A stretch of 64,000 bases of DNA from Sabethes cyaneus (lineage: Eukaryota > Arthropoda > Insecta > Diptera > Culicidae): NCBI RefSeq assembly GCF_943734655.1, contig NC_071353.1:77603121-77667120 (forward strand). Reading direction: 5' to 3'. This document shows positions 12,996-25,827 of the stretch, in pieces. Each line of letters begins with the position of its first letter. Position 1 is the first letter of the stretch. Below the pieces are notes generated by a model. It was not told the DNA's origin. It saw only the letters and a program-made list of their open reading frames with translations, and ran no database searches. The translations under genes and the position numbers were made by a program.

Positions 12996-13092
12996 ATTAA
13001 TAATTTATCTTATTCGTCAACAAGTTTGACCTAGCACCGATGATGGGTAACATCTACCTGAAGCCGGTTGGCGAATAGGGTAAATTATTAAT
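12996..13092. repeat. 97-bp hairpin with 26-bp arms
   Basis: ATTAATAATTTATCTTATTC at the left pairs with GAATAGGGTAAATTATTAAT at the right. The loop of about 45 bases contains CACCGATGATGGGTAACATC. It resembles a tiny MITE. A hairpin RNA is possible but unsupported. Confidence 0.6.
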
Positions 13093-13439
13093 TTAAAGTT
13101 ATAAAAACAAAAAGTGTCTTTTCCAGTCTATACAAAAATGTCTACCTATTGTTATAAAATAATTATTCTAGTATTAAACTTCATTAATAAGTTAACACAA
13201 ACAACACGAGATTAAGTCTTAACAAGCATATTAAAATTACGATCTGTCACTATATTTCAACTGTGTTTAGCAGCAAATTGAATTTTAGACATTCGACATA
13301 GAGTGTCGCTACTTCGAGCATAACCAAAATCAAGTAATTAAGACAAGTTATTCCAATTAGCGCCCGAGTGCCTGGATACCGAAAAACAGTAATTGAAATC
13401 AAATTAAATATCGTATCAAAAGCAAAGTCTAGGTATTAC

Positions 13440-13625
13440 ATTTCGTTTTGCGAAACTTGACCTTCTGTTTATATTCGACAGACTTCGCAGTCAGCTGTTA
13501 GAGTACAGGAAAGTTGCGAGGCTAGTACTACGATCCAATTGACTCTAACAGCCTCCCGCAGCTTAGATTCGAGAACATGACGACTCGCTTGGTAAAGCAG
13601 CGTCGTACCTCGAGGACATCTGGAA
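13440..13625 (-). mobile_element. tRNA-derived SINE-like repeat
   Basis: This is the minus-strand copy of the family at 1190 and 35850. It contains the complements of GCTGCGAAGTCTGTCG, CTCTAACAGCTGAC and a decayed B box (complement of AGCTTAGATTCGAGAACATG). Its ends are not sharply defined. Confidence 0.6.
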
Positions 13626-14390
13626 GGAACAAATATTTGTCAGCACAATTCGCCATGGTTTGACTACCTTTCGGCATTTGCCAATAACTTCCGTCTCAAA
13701 AAAACTTTGGCAACCTACATAAATACATTGTAGCAAAGTTCCAACAATAAGTTAATGGTAGACGGGGTAAGAACGCCCACTGGGATTAAACCGCCAGCCA
13801 TTGTTTTACAGCGCCTTGTTTTAATTGGTGTTAAATTTTTATGACAGCCATAGGTATTACTTAACTATGCAATACTTTACAGTACCTTGTACTGCGGTAA
13901 CGCATAAACTATCGGAGAAATAAATAAAAACAAATTGTTCATTATAATCGTTCCGTGCTTTAACTTTACTTGCGCAGAACTAGGGTTTATTTTTTCAAAA
14001 CGCTAAATTTTTTTAGTAAATCCAACTCATATCACATCTCTGGTACTATCTTCGCCCGATAGTACCTAAAATACGTGAGTGATCATACCGTTTTGTTGAA
14101 ATAAATATTGAAATATGCAAATCGGTCACTTGGGGGTAAAACCGCCCTCAACGAATGGCCTAAGATCACCATGCATAACGTTAGTGCGATAAGGCGATTT
14201 TTTAAAATAATTGCCAAAGGATCTCAAATTTACATAAAACATTGTGAACGCGCTTAGCTTATAGACTTGGGAATGAGCAACTGTTTGCAAAACTCCAAGT
14301 CACGAATTTTCCCTGGCGCACGTTATGGAAATGTTCTAACTTTCTTGGATATAGCAGTTTTTAAGCATCAAGCATCATAGAATTAACTTT

Positions 14391-15676
14391 TTTTGACGTA
14401 GGACTACGTCTTTGTTTACTATACTGGGACTGGGTAGCAGTTTGTGAAAACGAAAATAGAAGTGTAACGTTTGAATGAAAGATTTCAAATGGTAATAACT
14501 ACTAAACTACTGAACGTAACTGAACAATTTATATGTCGTTGGATAGATAAAATGACCAGCAATTTTATTGAGGGGGTAGGAGAGCAATTTTATGAAGGGC
14601 GTGAGAGGGGGGGCTTCTATACAAATGAAACACAATTGGAAAATAGGTTCTCAAAACTCGAGAACTAACCAAGCAAATGGAATCAAATTTGGCATGTGGG
14701 GGTTTTAGAAGGCAGGAATTTTTCCTATAGAGCACTGAGACCCCTTTCGCCTTCTAAGAGGGGGGGCTCCCATACAAATGAAATACAAATTTCCTCATAA
14801 CTCGAGAACTAATCAAGCAAATGGAACCAAATTCGGCAGGTGGGGGTTTCAGAAAACAAGAATTTTTTCTAGGGTAAATTGAGACCCCTCCCCTCTTAAG
14901 GAGGGGGGCTACCATACAAATGAAATGCAAATTTGCTCATAATTCGAGAACTAATCAAGCAAATGGAACCAAATTTGGCATGTGGGGGTTTTTAGAGGCA
15001 TGACTTTATTTTATGATGGTTTGAGACCCCTCACCCCCGTGATTGGAGGATACGGACACTCAAATAAAACAGAAATTTTTGCGTGTGTACCATATTTTCT
15101 GCTATTTAACAAGCGGTAAGCTGTGAAAGTAAACAAGTAAAACCTTCTCGGAGCAAGAGAGAGTGATTCGACGCCACTAACTTACGTGCCTCTTTCCATT
15201 CATGTCAAAAGAGAAGGACATTCGCATGGCATTCAAATTTGCGATGAACGTGCTTTGGCTTTAATAATTATTTCTAACCAATGACTCTTTTAAAGGCCAC
15301 AAGCGAGTTTAAGTAGGATTATTGAAACACATCAAGCTACGCATAATCATATTTAGTACAATAATATGTGGGCTGGTCATTCATTACTATTTCAACCTTT
15401 ATGATGCACTCAAGTGATTTTTAAAGCAATCTCTATGTCTCAATAGTGGCAATGGTCCCCGTCCACGTATTTTCAAAGCCACCATTGCATTCAATGAAGA
15501 ATTGAGTGTGAATATTTCGCTACTCTCTTTTAAAAATTCACTTAAACAATGGAACTCACAGATTCTTATAAACATACTTATGCCAAAAATGCAGCTTACA
15601 TTAGTCTTTGATCTAATGATCTGATATAGTCCTACGTCACCCTTTCGTATAACCCTAAGGGCTGTATACCTTGTAG
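14391..15676 (+). mobile_element. T-family element copy 2
   Basis: It has the same ends as the copy at 7838: TTTTGACGTAGGACTACGTC at the left and GATATAGTCCTACGTCACCC plus GGGCTGTATACCTTGTAG at the right. The middle has about three and a half units of the roughly 130-bp GGCATGTGGGGG/CTCGAGAACTAATC repeat, more than copy 1. The single-copy right part (CACATCAAGCTACGCATAAT, TTTCAACCTTTATGATGCAC) is collinear with copy 1. It is non-coding. Confidence 0.78.
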
Positions 15677-16715
15677 TTCTTGTAAAAATATAGCAAATGT
15701 TCTAAGCAATCCAGGAATAATATGCATCTGGTTTATCTGGTTAATCAGAACAATTTGAAATGTCAAAAAAAACCGCCGGATCAATTACAAGAACTTTAAT
15801 ACCCGTATTATAATATTCTATCTTAGAACTTTGATTGGCCCTCTCTGGTCCTACAAGATGGCTAAACTGACTCATCTTTTTATATGATCCATCCTTCATA
15901 TATTTATTATCCATCCATATTTTATATGATATTTTACAATTGCCTAGTTAACTATCGCGATTACACGTAAAGAAATCATGCAGGACTTATAAAATCATCA
16001 CTAGAACTAAGGCCAATGGTTCACGCCAGTATGATTGACTATAGACACAGTATGCAAAAAACGTTTTTTTCAGGTTCATGAGGTACAATTAATCTACAAA
16101 ACAAGTTTTTATATGGAAAAGTCACATATTCGATAGAAAAATTATCACCACAAATGCGCAATAAAAATCCCAAACAAGTTTGTTTTGTTAATTTTTACTT
16201 AATCAACACAGAAAAAATGCCACTGAACTGCAATATTTTTCCTATGGCACAGTGGTCCAAACAGCGAAATACGTGATCGTGTGATATTGCGCCAAAACGT
16301 GAAGTTTTTCGCATATGGTTTCTTTAGGAACATTTCTTGGTATAATAAGCCCCTTCTTGTGAGAGAAATCTTTGGGTGATTAATTCTCTTAAAAGTGAGA
16401 TACGAAATTTATTTTCTCGTACATTCAAGATACAGGTTTGGTACTTTCAGCAAAGTTGTATTAAATATTAATGCAAACAACTTTGTCAAAGACACCATAC
16501 TTGTATCTCTTCATGGAAATTATCTATGAAGCGTTATTCGTGGACAAACCCTTTAAAACAGTTTCTAAACCCTGACTTATTCTGGTCAAATTTTACCTGT
16601 TCATAGTGTTCTAGAAAGTTGTTTATCTTGCTAAAATCAATGTTTTTGTAGAATATTGTTATACGTGATTTTCTGAAGTTTCGGAGATTTTGAGCTTTTT
16701 TGATTAAAAATTATA

Positions 16716-18175
16716 TTATATCTACACCTGGTTTAATCTACACCCGATTTTAGGTACCCCCGATTTTGTCTATCATTTAGACCCGGTTTTATCTACCTTT
16801 TTTAAATTGTCATTTCGGCATGAAAATTTGCAAGATTTCATGAATTTATGCATAACAGGGAATATTTCTCTGTATTTTATAGTTTACTATATGGCATCTG
16901 TGGTATGTAATTATATACAGAATGGGTATAATAATGCTGAAGTCAAATACGCAAAGTAACTGCATTTATTTTGTAACGCATATTTTTAACATTTCATAAT
17001 GATCCTTTGTGATATTTTTCTATACCGTAACGCTAACGGGCACACCCCGTCTCCGCTAGAAACTATCGTGAATAGGTGAAAGGTGATATTCTTTCCTTAA
17101 AAATTTTAATCTTTTGAACCATTGAACCGATTTGAATAATTTTATTACCAAATAAAAGGAATTTTATTAAGCTTTAAAAAAAAAACAATAAACTGACGTT
17201 CAAAGTTTTTTATGATTGCAAAAACATTTTTTGTAGGAGCCTTGAGACTCTTAAAATCACTTAAAACATTTAAAATATTCGTTTTTGCCTTTCAACTATA
17301 TACATATATAGTATAAAGGTATAGCAATCACTCGGAAACCCGGAAATGAAAAAAAGGTTTTATTTTTTCATTATACTTTCAATGGCCTAGTTGTTTACAT
17401 ACGATATCAAAAACAGATATCTGACATTTTTGCTTTTTGAGATACTCTTTTTAAGAAATAAAGATGCGAAAATGCAATGGACTCGCATGGCGTTTTACTT
17501 TAGAGACGCATTTCTTTGTCAAAAAACCCCTTTTATTACAAGTAAAAACAAAAACCATGCGTCTCCATTGTATTCTTGATACTTTTTGAAAACTTAGAAT
17601 TGCTTTGGTCTGCACACCATGGAAACATAAAAGGTGAATGTTTTCAATATTTTTGCGATAATAAAAAAAGTTTGGGCTTTAGTCCAACATTTTTTCTTGA
17701 AAGCTCATTAAAATACTTTCCATTTGGTATTAACATCATTGAAATCGGTTCAATGGATCAAAAGTTATGAATTTTCAAAGAAAAAAAAAGGTGGAAAAAA
17801 TGGTAAATTTTGGGACCACACTGACTCAGAAAAGAGAACCCTAAGTACCAAATAATAATACGGATCTAAAATTTACTACAAAGGAATAAGTACACAAAAT
17901 TTGAATAAAATCAGAGCAATTTTGAATTTCGATGTCTTTTTTCATAATATTGCTGAGTTGACATGCGTTATGGCTAATGGTTGATATGAATAAAATGAGC
18001 CCTACGCATCAAATTACGCTAAAATAATACATAATTGAAAAAATGATCAATATTAACAATATTTTTTGTTCATTTAAATTATTTTGGAGCAATTTATTTT
18101 TCCCCAAATTTGTCTACTTTCCAAATATATCTACCAAAAATTTTCGGACGGGTAGATAAAATCGGTAAACCACTG
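16716..18175. mobile_element. probable TIR element with ATTTTATCTACC ends
   Basis: Left-end phrases CTACACCTGGTTTAATCTAC and CCCGATTTTA mirror the right end, whose complement reads CTACAGTGGTTTACCGATTT followed by TATCTACCCG. The ends are degenerate and no target duplication is clear. A short S-family-like head (17285-17330, GCCTTTCAACTATATA...TATAGTATAAAGG) sits inside, so it has itself been a target. No protein is recognisable. Confidence 0.45.
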
Positions 18176-18198
18176 TAGTTCTAATCTACAATTTTTTT

Positions 18199-18342
18199 GA
18201 ACAAAGTTTTGCTGTATCGTTTGTAGTTACGGTGCTACAACGCTAGTAACTCATCAGTGACTAAATGAACGTTCATTTACTCACTAACAAGATACTAGCA
18301 TTGTAGCGTCGTAACTACAAAAGATACAGCAAAACTTCATTC
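18199..18342. repeat. 144-bp inverted repeat centred on ATGAACGTTCAT
   Basis: The arms run about 70 bp each side of the perfect dodecamer palindrome. The left arm (CAAAGTTTTGCTGTATCG..., GTAGTTACGGTGCTACAACG) pairs with the right arm (TTGTAGCGTCGTAACTAC, AAGATACAGCAAAACTT). The right arm continues into the same sequence that is tandemly duplicated at 11036-11405. Confidence 0.8.
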
Positions 18343-19584
18343 AGGAAAATTATAGATAATAACCTGTTCTACAAATGTCTCATATATAACGTCATATTTG
18401 GGCCCGTTAAGACGGTACTGTCAAATGAATCAAAATTGAGTCAAAGTGATCGAAACATCCATGCATAATATTATGAAAAAGATCAGATACTGGTTTTCTA
18501 CACAAAATTTTTATACGCGTTAAGAGTATTTTGAGTAATTTTATACGACATAATATTATCTCATCGTATTACATATATGCACCAAATAAAGCACTTACAG
18601 CTCAAACGCAAATATAATTCATATTTCAAGGTTTTGATATACAAAACAAAATGCACATGCATTTACTTCGTATGTTTTTAAACTATCAAAAGTATGTACA
18701 AAAAGGGGAGAAGGAGAAATAAACAAATGTAACTCATATAAATAACATGATGAGAGACCAGACAACGCAGACGAAAAAAGATCATTAATCAATTTTAGTA
18801 TACAGCCATTTTGAAATTCATCAACCAGACGTTTCAGTAAGGTTCATAATTTTTTGACGATTAAGCACTTTAGCTGGAATGTTGCTTTGCTTAGCATCGA
18901 TTGTCTGCATCGTTTAGCTCTCATACTTTCACATAACGTATTACTTTTACAATACTACGTGTGTACGTATATACGTGTGTTTAAGCGCTCGACCGTGTAA
19001 AGCAGGCATCGTTATTATTTGCAACAAATATTTTTGGTATTTTAAACGTAAAATGATTCCGCAATCTTATATCCTATTTAACAAAAAATGACGGAAAAAA
19101 TTAAAAAAAGGGACATAACTACTTTAAATATTTGGCGACCATACGTATGTCAATCTATGTTCAGTAAAATTATTTTAAACAGTGTAATCTTTATATTTCA
19201 TTATAAGCTATAAAACAAGTTCACTTATTATAAGTTTGTTGGTAATAATGTGCCAACAATTTTACATGAACGTGTCAGTTATAACTTAGAGACCGACAGA
19301 AACTATAAATTAAAAATTCAGCGACGTTAATAGACGCACTTTCCGTTCAATTTGAAACAAAACGGCCGAGTATTGATTGCAACAAAATAATCGAAATTTT
19401 CTGTTTGGATTTTCAAATTGACAACAATGGTTGGGCTGGCGTTTGCCAGCAACTTGGCAGTTTATGATAACGTTTAAAATACCAGCAACTAAGGATAATA
19501 CACAGAAAATATATGCCACAATATAGTGGTTTAAAAGTACAACTATTGATTAATATTTAATATTACATTAGTGATGGCTTTTAG

Positions 19585-19725
19585 TATTCATGAATCCAAA
19601 GGAACCAGTTTTCATGCGATAATCCGGTTGCGTTTCTACAAAACGGTTCGACGTGGCTTATATGACCAACCGACGGAGAAGCAGCAGCCAATCATTATTG
19701 TCGACAAGCGCTACAGCGAAACCGT
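19585..19725 (+). other. exon-like open segment of unknown identity
   Basis: A plus-strand frame reads HESKGTSFHAIIRLRFYKTV then RRGLYDQPTEKQQPIIIVDK and RYSETV. Codon use looks coding-like, it is bounded on the left by TTTTAG, and on the right a GTAAGT follows. I do not recognise the protein. It may be an exon of a gene nested in the hth intron on the opposite strand, a captured exon in a transposon, or chance. No second exon is visible nearby. Confidence 0.3.
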
Positions 19726-20229
19726 GTAAGTGATTCTTCTCATTTCGTCTATCTTCTTTGTATACCACCGTGGCGTGGTTACCGGCGGCTTCCTGACAAA
19801 CATTCAGAAACCTTTGCGCAAGTGCGCGCTAAAGATCTTTTTACTGGTCTCATGACTCATCGAAAACTAAGTAACAGAAATTCCGGTCTGTATATTGAAA
19901 AGAGCATTAAATGAAAATGAAAAGAATATTCCTTTATATTTATTTTCCATCAAAGCACTGACGGATGTTGTAACAATTGTAATACGCGTATCGGTGAAAT
20001 ATTTGTGTAGGTAATATTTTGTGTAATATTTTATAGTGAATTCTTGTGAATTCCATAGTAGTAGAACTATATAGTAAAATCCGTGCTACAGTACGACAGT
20101 TCACTTTTGGGAACACGGTAGAAAAATGTATTTTGCCAAAGACGAACGCCGGTAAAAATTACCGGCTTTTTAAATTTTGATTTGCTGTCACTGTTGATTG
20201 TTTAATATAAAATGGATGTGCTACATTGT

Positions 20230-20564
20230 AGATATTACTCCGCTTTACATTCTATTCAACGCATCTTTGACAACTGAAATATTCTCAGACCTCTGGAAAA
20301 TATCTCATATTGCGCCAATTCACAAGAATGGTTCGAAGATATCAGTTAAAAATTATAGAGGGGTTTCTATTTTGTAGGCAACACCGAAGATGTTTGAAAG
20401 TATGGTGTATAATCATGCATATACATGGATCGAGCCTCTAATCCTAAACTGTCAACACGGATTCCTCAAAAACGCTCTACAGTGACTAATCTAACGGAAT
20501 TCGTTTCCAAGACAGTGCAATGGATGTTAGATGGCTTCCAAGTTGATACCGTTTATACAGATAT
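20230..20564 (+). pseudogene. non-LTR retrotransposon RT, piece 1 of 4
   Basis: The plus-strand reading gives WKISHIAPIHKNGS, NYRGVSIL (then a stop where the related copy has SCLPKVFE), FESMVYNHAY, CQHGFLKN, RSTVTNLTEF and ends at VYTD, just before the AKAFD/SKAFD palm block. The continuation SKAFDVV is found 5.3 kb to the right at 25903. It is the same clade as the minus-strand copy at 4633. A stop and a one-base slip show it was already decaying. Confidence 0.82.
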
Positions 20565-21684
20565 CCCGATCAGACAAACATAACAAAATTATAACAAATC
20601 ATGATATTTTGTTACGACGGGTTTTCTAACATGATTTATAATAATCTTGGTCTCGTAAGTAGTTAAAATATCAAAGATTCTATCAGAACTTCTAAGCAGC
20701 TGTAGCAAAATTATAACAAAACTTGTTACGTTTAGAACAAAATTATATCAAAATTTGTTGTAATATTTCTAACAGGTTTTGTTATAATTTTGTTAAAATA
20801 TAACAAAAACTTCTTTGACTTTATTTGATATATCGACATTGTATTTCGACGAAATTATCAAAAATAGTACAACTATTTTCGAGAACATTCGCAGACAGAA
20901 TCACAGAAAAAAACATTCACTCATTTTCAAAAATTGCTCCTCCTTCAACCGGGATTGAACTCGTGACACATCGCACAGAATGCAACTGTCTTAACCTCTA
21001 TACCAGAACTACTCTTGAATTAACGAGAACTAAATGCTCATATGATTTTTACGATAGCTTATTCGGGATTGTCGAGTTGGCTAAAAATAGATAAAAAGCG
21101 TTCGGTCCAAAGCCGCGATGGAATCCGTTTTGTCAGTGTTCACCACTTTAAGAATGTTGCACGAAGGACAAAGTGCCATCAAAGATATAAGAAAATAAGG
21201 CCGTCAAGATTTGTTTGCAATGAATTTTACGCGTCTGTTTAAGCTTTCGTGTCTACAGACTTTTCTGGATCCAACCACCGAAATGATGCGTAAAAAAAAC
21301 TATTTCTCAGTAACTATGATGTGACTTTGTACTATGACTTTGTGACTATGTATCGTTGTAAACAAAACATAAACCGAGAATATAATTTATTTTATCGTCC
21401 ATCTCTATCTTCTATGTTGTTTTGCTCTGTTACGTTCAGTTCCAAGCATCTAGCAACAAAATAAAAGTTTGAGTAAACGAGAGATTCTTCATGAAATTCT
21501 ACTACATGCTATAGTTGTAGCATTAACTAAAAAACTAGTTCTTTCATATATGAAATTCTACAATGACGTTCAAAAATAGCTCTTTAGGATATTTAAATAA
21601 AGAGATCTGTCAATACGTTCTGTAATTTCTGATAATAAACTGCTTGAGGTTCCCAAAACGAGACTTGACAGGAGCGGCGTATTA

Positions 21685-21840
21685 GGGTACCGCCAGAGTG
21701 CAAGCGACATGCGACGCGACGCAACATTTCTTGCTGTAGTTAGACGCGCAGCTCTTTTTCGCCCGAAGCAGGACTGTGCATTTAGCAACATGAGAGCGAA
21801 GTCGTGTCGCGTCGCTGTCGCGTTTACTCTGTACGGGGCC
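21685..21840. mobile_element. 156-bp MITE with GCGACGCGAC motifs and TTA duplication
   Basis: The left end GGGTACCGCCAGAGTGCAAG followed by CGACATGCGACGCGAC mirrors the right end, whose complement is GGCCCCGTACAGAGTAAACG then CGACAGCGACGCGACAC. TTA flanks both sides (21682-21684, 21841-21843). It is much more GC-rich than its surroundings. TTA duplication and GG-starting ends suggest a Harbinger-type element. Confidence 0.7.
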
Positions 21841-22498
21841 TTACTGTATCGAGTATGTTTCTGGACCCTGCTCTGGAAGACCGAAAAATAATAGATTTCC
21901 GTAAAAAAATTTCAGATGCTAGAATTATAGTTAATTGTTGGGGTATTTTGGTTATTGGTTAAGGTATATTTGAAGATATATTTTGTATTTTTTGGATACC
22001 AGAATAGTGATTATTATGCTGGTGGCAAGTGGGCGTGTGAATGCCCTCTAGAAAATAGTTCCTTGCTGGCGGTGCGTGCCGGGAACCAACGGAGTATTGT
22101 AGAACGGATTTCAAGGATGATTTTGAAGCGTTAGGTTAATAGCTGAATTATTACGTAGCGGTTTTTGAAAATTCGAAAAATTATCAAAATGGCAGCAATT
22201 TTTCCAAAAGATAGGTGTTTTTTCAATAAAAATCGCCAATAAACAAAACTCATAAAAAATTCAGAAATTGAGATATCAAAAACTGGCTACGTAACAACTT
22301 AGATAATTCTTTTTTAAATGCTGAAAAAAAAATTTCAGCCAAATCGGTCCACTAGATTCTGACATCACGTATCGCCAGCTAAAGAAACATGATTTTGGGG
22401 AAAACGCTGTACGAAACAGCAATGGACTTCGCTTGAGGTCAATATTTGCCGGAAGTTTTCAACGTGATCAGATATTAAAAAATCCTTTTAACATGACA

Positions 22499-23794
22499 AT
22501 GCCGCTTATAAAGTGCTGTCCCAAATCATTTTCCGCCGTCTATCACCAATTGCGAATAGATTTGTGGGAACTTATCAAGCCGGCTTCGTCGAAGGTCGGT
22601 CTACAACGGATCAAATATTTACACTGCGGCAAATCCTCCAAAAGGGCCGTGAATACAGAGTTCCCACGCATCATTTATTCGTTGACTTCAAAGCCGCATA
22701 TGATACCATCGACCGGAAAGAGCTATGGAAAATCATGGACGAAAACAGCTTCCCCAGGAAGCTCATCAAACTGATTAAATCTACGATGGATGGTACGCAG
22801 TGCTGTGTTCGGATTTCGGGTGGATTGTCAAGTTCATTCGAATCACACAGAGGGCTTCGTCAAGGTGATGGTCTTTCATGCCTGCTGTTCAACATAGCGC
22901 TACAAGGTGTTATGAACCGAGCGCATATCAACACGCGGGGCACGATATTCAACAAATCTAGTCAATTCGTCTGCTTTGCCGATGACATGGATATTATCGG
23001 CAGAACATCTGTGGCGGTGGCTGAACAGTACACCAGACTAAAGCGCGAAGCAGAAAAGATTGGGTTAAAGGTAAATACGTCTAAAACAAAGTACATGCTG
23101 GCCAGCGGAACGAGGCCGAACGACACCGCTTGGGCAGTAGTATATTGATCGACGGCGATGAGTTTGAGGTAGTCGATGAATTTGTCTACCTTGGCTCACT
23201 GGTAACGGCGGACAATGATACCAGCCGTGAGATTCGGAGGCGTATTATCAGCGGAAGTCGTGCTTACTATGGGCTCCACAAGCAATTGCGGTCGAGCAGA
23301 CTAAGTCCCCGTACAAAGTGCACCCTGTACAAGACGCTTATTAGACCGGTTGTTCTCTACGGGCATGAAACATGGACAATGCTCGAGGAGGACCTGCGAG
23401 TGCTCGGAGTTTTCGAACGACGAGTGCTAAGAACGATCTTCGGTGGCGTACAGGAGAACGGAGTATGGAGGCGTAGGATGAACCATGAACTCGCACAGCT
23501 CTATGGCGAACCCAGTATCCAGAAGGTGGCTAAAGCTGGACGGATACGATGGGCAGGGCATGTTGCAAGAATGCCGGACAACTACCCTGCAAAGATGGTG
23601 TTCGCCTCAAATCCGGTAGGATCAAGACGACCAGGAGCGCAGCGAGCAAGATGGTTAGACCAGGTGGAGCGAGATCTGACGGAGAGTACTCGGTGTCCGA
23701 GGAATTGGAGAGCGGTAGCCCTCAACCGAGTTACATGGAGAAATTTTGTTCAACAGGCTTTGTCTTAGGACGGCAAGCCACCTAAGTAAGTAAG
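22499..23794 (+). pseudogene. RTE-type retrotransposon fragment, 5'-truncated, 12-bp TSD
   Basis: It enters mid reverse transcriptase (YKVLSQIIFRRL), followed by GFVEGRSTTDQIF, FVDFKAAYDTIDR, GLRQGDGLSCLLFNIAL and the catalytic CFADDMDIIGR. After a frameshift near 23130-23148 come VDEFVYLGSLVTADNDTS, LIRPVVLYGHETWT, RIRWAGHVARMP and RARWLDQVERDL, then a stop. This series and the terminal TAAGTAAGTAAG repeat are characteristic of RTE-clade (BovB-like) elements. TTTAACATGACA flanks it on both sides (22487-22498, 23795-23806), the mark of target-primed insertion. It is young-looking apart from the single frame break. The endonuclease half is missing. Confidence 0.88.
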
Positions 23795-24416
23795 TTTAAC
23801 ATGACATTTCTGAAGGTGTAACCGTCTCCAAAATGCAAAAAATAAAATCCGATTTTTCCGACTTTCCAAAGTAGGTTTCCCCTTTAAGGTGCGATTAGAC
23901 CATTTTTTAGCAACATGTGAAATGCAACATGTAGAATGCGACATGTTGCTACTTGTTGCTCGCATTAATCGTGGGGAGCACCAACCGGCACCAAATTTAG
24001 GATTTTTACATTCTGACCTAAAACGAACAATCTGACAAAATTTTGTCCAAATTCTTGAAGGTCGATTACATCTCGGATACTTCGCGCAGAGTTTTTTTTT
24101 TGTCGACAGATTAGACCACTGCGACCAGAGTTACCCTAATACGTATTATTTAGAGGTTACATTTGCAATAACGAACGACCTAAGAAAAAAGTTTATGGGA
24201 CAAAATTTGTTCAAAATTAAGCGTAGAATTTGCGTAAAATTATGCGTGGAATTTGATTTTAGTTTTACAAAAAAAAACAGCGTAGGGTTGCGGAGTCACA
24301 TCGACATACGTAATCATGATTCACACTTTAATTCGAGTTTAAAAAAATATTTCCACTAGTACTTAAGTTTTTGGCACGAGATAAATCTTTCACTTCTTTT
24401 CAATACATGTACACCC

Positions 24417-24826
24417 CAGAGTTACCATTTTCACAGATTTTTCTGTAAAATCACAGATTTTTTCGTCATCTGCACAGCACAGAATCTGTGATCACAGATG
24501 ACAGATATTTTTGAAAATCACAGATTTTCACAGATATGCTACGTGTTGAAGAAAAGTTTATCAATTTTATGACTGGGAGCGAAATGGCACAAAAAATCGG
24601 GACGTAAAGTTACAAAACCGAAATTACTGCACATCAAAATCAAAATTTACGAAGCGTTTGGATGATATTGAATGAACCATATTGTTCAAAAACATTAAAA
24701 TGTTAATTTTTCTTCATGGGAGCATAATTATGTAACATAGATTTAGTAACAGATTTTTTTCCGATAGTTTTACAGATTTTCACAGATTTTTAAATTAGAA
24801 ACACAGATTTCAAAATGGCAACTCTG
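24417..24826. mobile_element. 410-bp hAT-like MITE with 8-bp TSD GTACACCC
   Basis: The ends are CAGAGTTACCATTTT and AAAATGGCAACTCTG, inverted copies with one mismatch. GTACACCC is present directly on both sides (24409-24416, 24827-24834). An 8-bp duplication with CAGAG-type ends is the hAT signature. The interior is built from scattered CACAGATTTT repeats and their complements. No transposase is present. Confidence 0.85.
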
Positions 24827-25688
24827 GTACACCCATTTAGACAGATAAAAATATTTCGAAATTTACATTTCTGACAGACACAAATTTTCATGTTCAGCGG
24901 CAGTTCGTCATCCGAAAATTGCACATCGTCATGACGAAGTTTTTCTTTCGTCCACCATGAACAAACACATTTGTTCACAAAAATCTATGCATGTATTCGT
25001 TATGCCATGTGCATGAGCTATTCAACTGGCAGAAAAACAGTGCAAGTAGTTTGAATCAGAGTTTAGATATCGATGTTTTTACTCCGATTATTCTGCTGAT
25101 GTGCTGCTGATGCTCTTCGTCATATTCAAAGCGGATAGTAAAACCAAGAGAACTTTTATTTTTGGAAAAATGGTGAAAATAGCGGTTTTCTTACATTATC
25201 TTTTGTCGATTACTAAGGAAAAGTACATAAATATAGATGCCAAGTATTAGTTTGAATGTAATTCACCTCAAAGTTAGTTATAATGCTTGTTTTTCGTGCC
25301 TATGTCAGGAAAGTAGATGAAGACCCGCCGTAGACGAATCCATCCAGCACCCTATTTGCAAAGTTTTTTTCTTTCAGTGTAATTTTTTCTGAAAATACAG
25401 TTAATTTGCTACAACTTTTCCTTTGACGTCAATTTTAGAAAATGAGGATTTTCGAAAAAATAAGCTCATTTCTAAATACGCCCTTTTTAAAAGTTACTCT
25501 TGACGAAAAATATGTTTCATAGAAAGGAATCAGTACGTGGTTCCAATGTATTAGCAAAATTTCATTGCAATCAAAAATAGTCGAGACAAACCGTTTTATT
25601 AGTTGAGCTAGAGTTTGATATAAAAACAAAACTTGTAATAATTCTGTTAGCCTCATTATTTGTTCTGATCAAAAATGTAACAAACTCT

Positions 25689-25827
25689 TTTTTTTTTTTT
25701 TTTTGTTTAGATTATAGTCACTTTAACCAGTTTTGGGTCATTCGTGACTTCTGCGGGGTTGGGATTTGAACCCGGGTCCTCGGCGTGAGAGGCGTGAATG
25801 CTAACCACTACGCCGGGACTGGCCCCC
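25689..25827 (-). mobile_element. tRNA-Glu(CTC)-derived SINE with 13-bp TSD
   Basis: On the minus strand the head contains the A box TAGTGGTTAGCATT, an anticodon-loop-like CTCTCAC (CTC, Glu), and a near-perfect B box GGGTTCAAATCCC. The layout is that of tRNA-Glu. A unique body of about 60 bases and an A-tail of 16 or more follow. TGTAACAAACTCT flanks both sides (25676-25688, 25828-25840). With an intact promoter, tail and duplication, this is a complete and probably young SINE. Confidence 0.9.

Noticed and set aside
13740..14165. Possible TIR element with GGGGTAAGAACGCCC and GGGGGTAAAACCGCCC phrases
   Set aside because: The phrases are in the same orientation and too diverged to define ends.
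25689..25827. Functional tRNA-Glu gene
   Set aside because: The tRNA-like head is followed by a unique body and a poly-A tail inside perfect 13-bp duplications, which marks a SINE.
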